Source of the DNA: Rhodoferax sp.
GTDB lineage: Bacteria > Pseudomonadota > Gammaproteobacteria > Burkholderiales > Burkholderiaceae_C
Length of the DNA stretch: 40,114 nt
Assembly: GCA_030685025.1 (NCBI GenBank)
Contig: JAUXWC010000254.1
Coordinates: forward strand, 1 to 40,114
Direction: 5' to 3'
Both the position numbers and the translations under genes were made by a program. A model generated the notes under the pieces. It was not told the DNA's origin. It was given only the letters and a program-made list of their open reading frames with translations, and ran no database searches. Shown piece after piece: positions 32,278-38,917 of this stretch (position 1 is its first letter; each line of letters starts with the position of its first letter).

Positions 32278-34227
32278 ATGAAGCTGCTCAAAATTCTCTT
32301 GTCCCTGGTCATTGTGGCGATGCTGGCGGCCTGCGGGGGCGGTGGAACGCCGCAGCCCGATCCACGCAATCCGGGCAGTACCGCAGGCACCTGGGCCTTA
32401 GGCGTGGCGCTGGTGGATTCGGCCGGGGTGGTGCTCGTCACCAACGCCATCAACGGCGCCGGGCCGTTCTACGTGCGCGTCACGCTCACCAGTTCCAGCG
32501 GTGGCTCGGTCGCCAATCGCCTGGTCAGTCTTGAGGCGGACGCCGCTGTGGCCACGCTGGCGCAGACCTCGGCCCTGACGGACGCCACGGGTGTGGCCCT
32601 GGTTCGGATCAGCCCAACCAGCGCCGTGGCCGCCAATGCGGGCCGCCTGGTGGCGTCGGCCACGGTTAACGGCGTGGCCGTGTCGGCCAGTCTGGATTAC
32701 CGGACCACGGTGGCCTATGTGGCGCTGACCAACTTCAAGGTGGCTCAGGGTTCGATTTACGCTTTTCAATCGACAGCGGTCACGGTGCAGGGCTACGTCA
32801 ATGGCGCGCTGGCCACCAGTTCTCCCGTAACGGTGGCTTTCTCGGCCAGTTGCGGCAGCTTCAGCCCGGCCAGCGCGTCCACCAATGGCGCGGGCCTGGC
32901 CAGTTCGATTTACCAGGCGACGGCCGGATGTTCGGGCACGGTGACGTTGGTTGCCCAGGCAGCCGGCGCTTCGGCGGTGCTCGCCAGCGTGAATGTGGCG
33001 CCCGCCCTGCCGACCGGCCTGGTGTTCAGTTCCGCCAGCGATGCCCTGCTGGTCTCGACCGCCGCCGTGGGCGGCACCAAGCAAGCCACGCTGAAGTTCC
33101 AGGTGCTCGACAGCTCGGGCGCCGGCACGTCGGGCCAGAAGGTTCGCCTGGCGCTCGGGGTCAACAGCGCGCAGGCGGGGGTCCGGTTCCTGGTCGGTGG
33201 TTTGCCCAGTAGTGCCGAGCAGGTGGCCACCAGTGACGCCAGTGGCTATGTGACGGTGGTGGTGGCCGCGGGCGCCTTGCCCACGCCGGTGGTGGTAACG
33301 GCCTCGCTCGACGCCAATCCGACGGTGCAGGCCTCTTCTAGCGGTGTGGCGGTCACCTCGGGACGCGCCACGCAAAATGCGGCGTCCCTGGCGGTGAACA
33401 AGTTCAGCATTGAGGCCTTTGACATTGACGGCGTGCAGAACACGCTGAGCTGGCGCGTGGCCGACCGCCAGGGTAACCCGGTTCCCCCGGGCTCGGCTGT
33501 CAGCTTTGTGGCCTCGCATGGCCAGGTGCAGGGCACGTGCGTGCTGGACGCAGCCTCGCAATGCAGCGTCACCTACACCAGCCAGGGGATGCGCCCGGCC
33601 AGTGGGCGTGCCGTGGTCCTCGCCTACATGGAAGGCGAGGAAAGTTTCATTGACCAGAACGGTGACAACATCTGGCAGAGCGGCGAGCCCTTCTTTGATG
33701 TGGGTCTGGCCTACCGTGATGACAATGGGAACAGCATCTACGACATCGCCACCGAGCAGACCTATCCAGGCGGATCGACTGGCGCCATGCCTTGCGAGGG
33801 CACGGGCGCCGGGGTCGGCGCGGTCAGTGGCCTTGAGGCGACCCGTGGTCGTTACCCTTCGGTGGACAACACATGCGATGGCGTTTGGAGCAGCCAGATC
33901 CGGGTGCGCCGGCAGGCCGTCTTTGTGCTTGCCGGCTCCAAGGCGACGGTTTCCCTGCTTGGGGGGCGGGCCAGTTCCGGTTTCTCGGTTCTGGTCGCGG
34001 ACGCCCGAGGCAATGCCATGCCCACCGGTACCACCGTTACCGCCGCCATCGTTGGCACTGGCGCCACCTGCACCATCCTGTCAGTCGCCCCGCCAGTGGG
34101 CGACAACACGCCCGATGCCAGCGTGCACCAGATCCGGATGGATGGCGCGGCCGACTGCCCGTCGGTGGGGGTGGACGTGACGGTGACGACGCCCGGCGGC
34201 GTTGCCACGGTGACGCCCTTCTTCTAA
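32278..34227 (+). CDS. Large lipoprotein with Ig-like (Big_1-type) domains
   Basis: A 649-residue exported lipoprotein. The signal peptide MKLLKILLSLVIVAMLAAC ends in a lipobox LAAC followed by a glycine run. The body is made of beta-sandwich-like repeats. Several show the Big_1 pattern of bacterial surface proteins (for example VSLEADAAVATLAQTSALTD then ATGVALVRIS, and VTVAFSASCGSFSPASASTN then GAGLAS). A stretch near 455-480 (DQNGDNIWQSGEPFFDVGLA then YRDDNGNSIYD) is rich in Asp and looks like a calcium-binding loop. It probably sits at the outer membrane or surface, with a structural or adhesive role as inference. The crotonase gene begins 14 bases after it. Confidence 0.85.
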   Translation: MKLLKILLSLVIVAMLAACGGGGTPQPDPRNPGSTAGTWALGVALVDSAGVVLVTNAINGAGPFYVRVTLTSSSGGSVANRLVSLEADAAVATLAQTSALTDATGVALVRISPTSAVAANAGRLVASATVNGVAVSASLDYRTTVAYVALTNFKVAQGSIYAFQSTAVTVQGYVNGALATSSPVTVAFSASCGSFSPASASTNGAGLASSIYQATAGCSGTVTLVAQAAGASAVLASVNVAPALPTGLVFSSASDALLVSTAAVGGTKQATLKFQVLDSSGAGTSGQKVRLALGVNSAQAGVRFLVGGLPSSAEQVATSDASGYVTVVVAAGALPTPVVVTASLDANPTVQASSSGVAVTSGRATQNAASLAVNKFSIEAFDIDGVQNTLSWRVADRQGNPVPPGSAVSFVASHGQVQGTCVLDAASQCSVTYTSQGMRPASGRAVVLAYMEGEESFIDQNGDNIWQSGEPFFDVGLAYRDDNGNSIYDIATEQTYPGGSTGAMPCEGTGAGVGAVSGLEATRGRYPSVDNTCDGVWSSQIRVRRQAVFVLAGSKATVSLLGGRASSGFSVLVADARGNAMPTGTTVTAAIVGTGATCTILSVAPPVGDNTPDASVHQIRMDGAADCPSVGVDVTVTTPGGVATVTPFF

Positions 34228-34241
34228 GCGTCTGGCTCGCC

Positions 34242-35069
34242 ATGGTCCCTACCGTAGAGACAAGCCAGCAAGGCTCCATCACCATCGTCACGCTGAACCG
34301 GCCCGATGTGCGCAACGCGGTGGACGCCGCCACGGCGCAGGCGCTGTATGCGGCGTTTGTGGCCTTTGAGCACGACGCCGATGCCCGCGTGGCGGTGTTT
34401 CATGGCGCAAACGGGCATTTTTGCGCGGGCTGGGACTTGGCAGCAGGCGCCAAGCTGGCTGGCGCCACGCAAGGCGATACATCGGCGGGGTTGGACGCCG
34501 TGTTTGCGTCGCTGGACTTTGATGGTGACAAGTTTCCTCTGCCGGGGCCGCCGGGCCCCATGGGCCCGTCCCGCCTGATGTTGTCCAAGCCGGTCATCGC
34601 CGCCGTCAGCGGCGCGGCGGTGGCCGGGGGCATGGAACTGGCGCTGTGGTGCGACCTGCGGGTGATGGAGGCCGATGCCTATTTCGGCGTCTACTGCCGG
34701 CGTTTCGGTGTGCCCTTGATTGATGGCGGCACGGTGCGCTTGCCGCGACTCATCGGCATGGGGCACGCCATGGACTTGATTCTGACCGGCCGCAAGGTCG
34801 AAGCCACCGAGGCGCTGCAAATGGGCTTGTGCAACCGTGTGGTGCCCACTGGGCAGGCCCTGCACGCGGCGCTCACCCTGGCCCAGCAATTGGCCGAATT
34901 TCCGCAGGCCACCATGCTGGCCGACCGGATGAGCGCTTATGCGCAGTGGGACTTGGCACTACCGCAGGCCTTGCACCAGGAGTGGCAGCGTGGCAAGCAG
35001 TGCCTGGGTGATGCACTCCAAGGCGCCGCCCGCTTTGCCGCCGGTGCTGGGCGCCACGGCAAGTTTTAG
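34242..35069 (+). CDS. Enoyl-CoA hydratase/isomerase family protein (crotonase)
   Basis: A 275-residue crotonase. FCAGWDLAAGAKL and AAVSGAAVAGGMELALWCDL form the oxyanion and CoA-binding segments. FGVPLIDGGTVRLPRLIGMG is typical of a distinct crotonase branch in which the usual catalytic Glu of the second loop is replaced by the Asp of LIDGG. An extra Pro/Gly-rich loop (LPGPPGPMGPS) lies near residue 100. It should act on an acyl-CoA, but hydratase activity is not certain. The ATG at 34242 gives the family N-terminus; the longer frame belongs to the lipoprotein region. It may be transcribed with the lipoprotein gene. Confidence 0.9.
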   Translation: MVPTVETSQQGSITIVTLNRPDVRNAVDAATAQALYAAFVAFEHDADARVAVFHGANGHFCAGWDLAAGAKLAGATQGDTSAGLDAVFASLDFDGDKFPLPGPPGPMGPSRLMLSKPVIAAVSGAAVAGGMELALWCDLRVMEADAYFGVYCRRFGVPLIDGGTVRLPRLIGMGHAMDLILTGRKVEATEALQMGLCNRVVPTGQALHAALTLAQQLAEFPQATMLADRMSAYAQWDLALPQALHQEWQRGKQCLGDALQGAARFAAGAGRHGKF

Positions 35070-35080
35070 CGGCAAATGGG

Positions 35081-35128
35081 GCTGCAAGCCATACTGCATA
35101 AGCTGTTTATGCTATTCATTTAATAGCA
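35081..35128 (-). repeat. Short intergenic repeat, GCTATT...AATAGC type (copy 2, partial)
   Basis: On the minus strand it begins TGCTATTAAATGAATAGCAT and continues with AAACAGCTTATGC. The arms TGCTATT and AATAGCA can pair around AAATG. It matches the first half of the elements at 3277 and 37477 but its second half has diverged. It lies between convergent genes and could act as a weak terminator. Confidence 0.5.
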
Positions 35129-35137
35129 CTCTAGGGC

Positions 35138-35548
35138 TTAAGACTTGGGGATCTCGCGTGGCTTGCCCTCGTCGTCGATGGCCACATAGGTCAACGAGGC
35201 CTCGGTGACCTTGATGTAGTGGCCCTGGTTGCGAAAACGCTCGGCATACACTTCCACCTTCACCGTCACTGATGTGCGCCCAATGCGCACCAGTTTCGAG
35301 AAGAACGACAGGATGTCGCCCACCCGCACCGGGTGCTTGAACACAAACTGATTCACCGCCACCGTGGCCATGCGGCCCTGGGTGTACCGTGCCGGGATCA
35401 CCGAGGCGGCCAGATCGACCTGCGCCATCACCCAACCACCAAAGATGTCGCCATTGGCGTTGCAGTCGGCCGGCATCGGAATCACCTTGAGTACCAGTTC
35501 CTCGTCGGTAGGCAACTGAACGTCGGCGGGGCTTGTGTTGGCGGACAT
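35138..35548 (-). CDS. Acyl-CoA thioesterase, YciA-like
   Basis: A 136-residue hotdog thioesterase. NANGDIFGGWVMAQVDLAAS holds the catalytic Asp and the helix typical of YciA, and VGDILSFFSKLVRIGRTSVT follows. YciA-type enzymes are cytoplasmic hexamers that hydrolyse many acyl-CoAs. The ATG at 35548 is chosen; a GTG two codons earlier is also possible. It is divergent from the Atm1-type exporter, and the 93-base gap between their starts holds the third copy of the GGACAGA hairpin repeat. Confidence 0.92.
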   Translation of the reverse strand: MSANTSPADVQLPTDEELVLKVIPMPADCNANGDIFGGWVMAQVDLAASVIPARYTQGRMATVAVNQFVFKHPVRVGDILSFFSKLVRIGRTSVTVKVEVYAERFRNQGHYIKVTEASLTYVAIDDEGKPREIPKS

Positions 35549-35572
35549 AGGCACAATCTCTCATTTAAAGTG

Positions 35573-35623
35573 TTGAGGACAGAGCTGGCAACGCATGGCG
35601 TTGCTGCGGTCTGTCCCGCAAAG
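35573..35623. repeat. Hairpin repeat family GGGACAGA...TCTGTCC, copy 3
   Basis: A 51-base copy in opposite orientation to the two at 24975-25095. The outer arms GGACAGA and TCTGTCC and the flanks TTGAGG and CCCGCAA are kept. The inner stem is entirely different, GCAACGC-ATG-GCGTTGC, yet pairs perfectly. It lies in the gap between two divergent start codons, so it may sit in a 5' leader. Confidence 0.75.
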
Positions 35624-35641
35624 ATTCAGGTATTGTCATCC

Positions 35642-37468
35642 ATGCGCCGCTCTGGCGAAATCAGCAGTTCATCTTTTCAGGCTCCCGTCGCGGCGGGGGT
35701 GCCCATTGCCAAACGCACCGACTGGGCCACGCTCAAGCGCCTGTTTCCTTACCTGTGGCAATACAAATGGCGAGTGGTCATCGCGCTGGCCTTGATGGTC
35801 GGGGCCAAGATGGCCAACGTGAGTGTGCCCTTGTTGCTCAAGGAACTGGTGGACACCATGAATCCCAAGGGCGGGATCAGCGCCACCGCGATGCTGGTGG
35901 TGCCGGTGGCCCTGCTGTTGGCCTACGGGCTGTTGCGCTTGTCCACCACGGTGTTTGCCGAGCTGCGCGAGTTGGTGTTTGCCAAGGCCACGGAGGGCGC
36001 GTCGCGCACCATCTCGCTGCAGGTGTTCCGCCATCTGCATGCCTTGAGCTTGCGTTTTCACCTGGAACGCCAGACCGGGGGGCTGACCCGCGACATCGAG
36101 CGTGGCACGCGGGCCGTCAACTCGCTGATCTCGTATTCGCTGTACAGCATCATCCCCACACTGATCGAGGTGGCCATGGTGCTGACGCTGCTGGCGGTCA
36201 AGTTCGACATCTGGTTTGCCTGGATCACCATCATTGCGCTGGTGTTCTACATCACCTTCACCGTGACCGTGACCGAATGGCGCACCAAGTTTCGCAAGGA
36301 GATGAACGAGCTGGACTCCAAGGCCCACAGCCGCGCCATCGACTCCCTGCTGAACTACGAGACCGTCAAGTACTTCAACAACGAGGAGTTCGAGGCCAAA
36401 CGCTACGACGAGAACCTGGAGCGTTACCGCCGCGCCGCCGTCAAGAGCCAGACCACCCTGAGCCTGCTCAACACTGGCCAGCAACTGATCATCGCCACCG
36501 GCCTGATCGCCATGTTGTGGCGTGCCACGCAGGGCGTGGTGGAGGGCCGCATGACGTTGGGCGACCTGGTGATGGTCAACGCTTTCATGATCCAGCTCTA
36601 CATCCCCCTGGGTTTCCTGGGGGTGTTGTACCGCGAGATCAAGCAGAGCCTGACCGATCTGGACAAGATGTTCACCCTGATGGAGCGCGAGCGCGAGATT
36701 GCCGACGCGCCCGGTGCCCAGCCGCTGCGACTGCAGGATGCCGGCGTGCGCTTCAGCCACGTCAACTTTGCCTATGAGGCGGCCCGGCCGATCCTGCACG
36801 ACATCAGTTTTGAGATTCCCCCCGGCAAGACCGTGGCGGTGGTGGGGCCTTCGGGCTCGGGCAAATCGACGCTGGCGCGGCTGCTGTTTCGTTTCTACGA
36901 CGTGCAGCAGGGGCAGATTCAGATTGGCGGCGAAGACATCAAGCAGGTGACCCAGGCCAGCGTGCGTCAGGCGATTGGCATCGTGCCGCAAGACACGGTG
37001 TTGTTCAACGACACGGTGGAATACAACATCGCCTACGGCCAGCCCGGCGCGACCCGCGAGCAGGTGGAAGAGGCGGCGCGCGCCGCGCACATCCACAGCT
37101 TCATCGACGCCACGCCCAAGGGTTACGACACCATGGTCGGCGAGCGCGGGCTCAAACTCTCGGGCGGCGAAAAGCAGCGCGTGGCGATTGCCCGCACCCT
37201 GCTGAAGAACCCGCCGATTTTGATCTTTGACGAAGCCACCTCGGCGCTCGATTCCGCCAACGAACGCGCCATTCAGGCCGAACTGCAAAGCGTGGCGCAA
37301 AACAAGACCACGCTGGTGATCGCGCACCGCCTGTCCACCGTGGTCGATGCACATGAGATTTTGGTGATGGAGGCCGGTCGCATCATCGAGCGCGGCTCGC
37401 ATGCGGAGTTGTTGGCGGCTGGCGGGCGCTATGCGCAGATGTGGGCGTTGCAGCAGTCTTCTGAGTAG
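35642..37468 (+). CDS. Atm1-type ABC exporter (fused permease and ATPase)
   Basis: A 608-residue half-transporter of the ABCB7/Atm1 class. Six membrane helices lie in the first 330 residues. LLNYETVKYFNNEEFEAKRY and SLLNTGQQLI are hallmarks of the class; Asn and Gln of the latter line the glutathione site in characterised bacterial Atm1. The ATPase has Walker A GPSGSGKST (402-410), signature LSGGEKQR, Walker B ILIFDEATSALD and H-loop AHRLST, all intact. Bacterial members export glutathione conjugates of metals or glutathione persulfides. The ATG at 35642 is taken, since the longer frame runs through the divergent thioesterase gene. It stands alone. Confidence 0.93.
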   Translation: MRRSGEISSSSFQAPVAAGVPIAKRTDWATLKRLFPYLWQYKWRVVIALALMVGAKMANVSVPLLLKELVDTMNPKGGISATAMLVVPVALLLAYGLLRLSTTVFAELRELVFAKATEGASRTISLQVFRHLHALSLRFHLERQTGGLTRDIERGTRAVNSLISYSLYSIIPTLIEVAMVLTLLAVKFDIWFAWITIIALVFYITFTVTVTEWRTKFRKEMNELDSKAHSRAIDSLLNYETVKYFNNEEFEAKRYDENLERYRRAAVKSQTTLSLLNTGQQLIIATGLIAMLWRATQGVVEGRMTLGDLVMVNAFMIQLYIPLGFLGVLYREIKQSLTDLDKMFTLMEREREIADAPGAQPLRLQDAGVRFSHVNFAYEAARPILHDISFEIPPGKTVAVVGPSGSGKSTLARLLFRFYDVQQGQIQIGGEDIKQVTQASVRQAIGIVPQDTVLFNDTVEYNIAYGQPGATREQVEEAARAAHIHSFIDATPKGYDTMVGERGLKLSGGEKQRVAIARTLLKNPPILIFDEATSALDSANERAIQAELQSVAQNKTTLVIAHRLSTVVDAHEILVMEAGRIIERGSHAELLAAGGRYAQMWALQQSSE

Positions 37469-37476
37469 TCTTATAT

Positions 37477-37534
37477 GGGTTTTGTGGCTGTCGCTCTTGT
37501 GGAATATGCGTTAGCAGCTATTTAAATAATAGCG
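37477..37534 (-). repeat. Short intergenic repeat, GCTATT...AATAGC type (copy 3)
   Basis: On the minus strand it reads CGCTATTATTTAAATAGCTG, then CTAACGC, then GAGCGACAGCCACAAAACCC. This is the full-length form, aligning with 3277-3340 over both halves. It starts nine bases after the exporter stop codon. The GCTATT/AATAGC core forms a hairpin. Confidence 0.6.
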
Positions 37535-37827
37535 AATTGGGCGCTGGGGTGAACTGCCATTTCCATCCCGTTGATGGTCGGGTTGGCAGCGGGAGCAGTC
37601 GTTCACCACCATTGCCCAATTCACGACTCCATCGCAACTTAGAATCGAACAATAGCGATCTGCGTGGGAGGCTCGCTGCAAACTCTATATCGCAGCACGA
37701 AGAGCAGAGCAGACTGGACAAACCAGGGCTACAAGCCATTTTCAGGGGAATCAGATGTCCAGTATGTGGAGCAGATCCCAACTTATAGAGCAGTTTCATA
37801 TGCTCTGGGAATTACGTTAGGCGTCAA
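37535..37827. other. Intergenic stretch, lower GC, no gene seen
   Basis: Visibly more AT-rich than the preceding genes; no frame carries a recognisable protein. The last bases before the next ATG contain GTTAGGC (37816-37822), which matches the right-hand core of integron attC sites (GTTRRRY), but no convincing left partner is visible. Confidence 0.4.
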
Positions 37828-38310
37828 ATGACTATACCCTGGCAAGCGTATGAAGGTGCCGCTCGCTCTGTACTGCAGCAGATTGGCAGCGTTCTTGGAA
37901 TTGGTTCGGTCGAGGGGAAGCAGACCCTTGATGGGAAGAGCGGGACGCAATGGGAGATCGACGCCAAGGCGATTCAGGAGAACGGTGAGAAGTTCTTGGT
38001 GGTTGAGGTACGCCGCTACACAACAAGCTCTCTCAAGCAAGAGGATGTTGCAGCCTTGGCATTCCGCATCGGCGATGTAGGAGCCGTCGGCGGTGTTGTG
38101 GTCTCTCCTCTGCCACTACAGCGCGGAGCGGAGCTAGTAGCCAAGTCGGTCGGGATCGAGCACGTTCGCCTGAGCGCCGACAGCACGGCAACAGACTACT
38201 TGGCAGAATACATGGGCAGGCGGTTCATAGGTGTTTCGGTGGTCGAGTCCGCAAATCTGAGCGATAGCTGCGATGCCGTCGTCGTTCGCGGCTCCGGCAA
38301 TGACGCCTAG
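37828..38310 (+). CDS. Restriction-endonuclease-fold protein (PD-(D/E)XK-like)
   Basis: A 160-residue protein. WEIDAKAIQENGEKFLVVEV followed by RRY resembles the core of Mrr-like nuclease folds, where an Asp and an E-x-K motif bind metal (commonly V-E-C-K-R-Y). Here the lysine position is Arg (E-V-R). LKQEDVAALAFRIGDVGAVG followed by GVVVSP fits the following helix and strand of the fold. It could be a small nuclease, a degenerate one or a DNA-binding relative. There is no methylase or other partner. The surroundings look acquired, with lower GC and an insertion sequence next door. No ribosome site is evident. Confidence 0.65.
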   Translation: MTIPWQAYEGAARSVLQQIGSVLGIGSVEGKQTLDGKSGTQWEIDAKAIQENGEKFLVVEVRRYTTSSLKQEDVAALAFRIGDVGAVGGVVVSPLPLQRGAELVAKSVGIEHVRLSADSTATDYLAEYMGRRFIGVSVVESANLSDSCDAVVVRGSGNDA

Positions 38311-38321
38311 CCTTCACACCC

Positions 38322-38828
38322 ATGCCGACCCTTCTGCAGCTCCGCTGGGAGTACACACTGAAGAACCTCTTCGAAGACCGGCTTGCGACCGAGTTCGACG
38401 GGTATCCCATTACGCTCGATGATGGTGCCGTACTTGCGACGCTCCCGATGGTTGCGGGCGATACTCGCTCGCCACTTCGCAAGGCTGTCGAGTTCTACGT
38501 CGAATCGATCTTCCTTGGCGTGCAGGTCGCCGCGCACACCGAGTGCCAGCTTGGTCGTCCATCCGCGAGCACGCTGAACGATGAGGGCTCGCGCGGCTAC
38601 ATTCTCGAGTGCGAGACCGGGGTAGCAAGAGTCAAGGGAGGTTGTGTGGACCTCAGCTACACCCGAAGTGACGGCACCGTTGTGGATACCCGGCGTGAGC
38701 GAATCGATCGCAAGCACCGCTTAAGTCTCGCAGCCGCGTCCTATGGCTCCGACGAAGCCCTGGCCCCGATGGCCACTCAAAGTGCTCCACTTATGGCCAG
38801 TCAAACTGCTCCACCCCGGCCACCGTAA
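38322..38828 (+). CDS. Hypothetical protein, 3' end replaced by IS21 sequence
   Basis: A 168-residue frame that I do not recognise. The first 145 or so residues look like a genuine mixed alpha/beta protein (LLQLRWEYTLKNLFEDRLAT, later YILECETGVARVKGGCVDLS). The last 20 or so (MATQSAPLMASQTAPPRPP) are encoded by the terminal repeats of the insertion sequence, so the original end was cut off by insertion. It begins 11 bases after the nuclease-fold gene and was probably transcribed with it. Confidence 0.55.
   Translation: MPTLLQLRWEYTLKNLFEDRLATEFDGYPITLDDGAVLATLPMVAGDTRSPLRKAVEFYVESIFLGVQVAAHTECQLGRPSASTLNDEGSRGYILECETGVARVKGGCVDLSYTRSDGTVVDTRRERIDRKHRLSLAAASYGSDEALAPMATQSAPLMASQTAPPRPP
38769..38825 (+). 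repeat. IS21 left-end tandem repeats
   Basis: Two 22-base units with a 24-base period, differing at two positions. The second unit continues into CCGGCCACCG, and this extended form recurs at 39086-39118 inside istA. These are the likely binding sites of the transposase. Confidence 0.7.
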
Positions 38829-38917
38829 ATTGATGTGCTGACCTCGGCGCACCAGTAGTTCGGAGGTTACTGGCAGGACGTTACTTTCACCCCCTCACCT
38901 TTGAGGGAATAACCGGA

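Noticed and set aside
35669-37402. A 577-codon leftward open frame opposite the Atm1-type exporter
   Set aside because: Composition (His, Gln, Gly, Val rich) is that of an antisense frame; the exporter has every ABC motif intact.
37537-37788. An 83-codon frame containing an RCPVCGADPN segment that hints at a zinc ribbon
   Set aside because: A single Cys pair near the end, no start signal and no conserved remainder; taken as chance.
37816-38310. A complete integron cassette array
   Set aside because: Only core-like heptamers are seen; no paired attC arms, no second cassette and no integrase in the window. Kept only as a low-weight finding.
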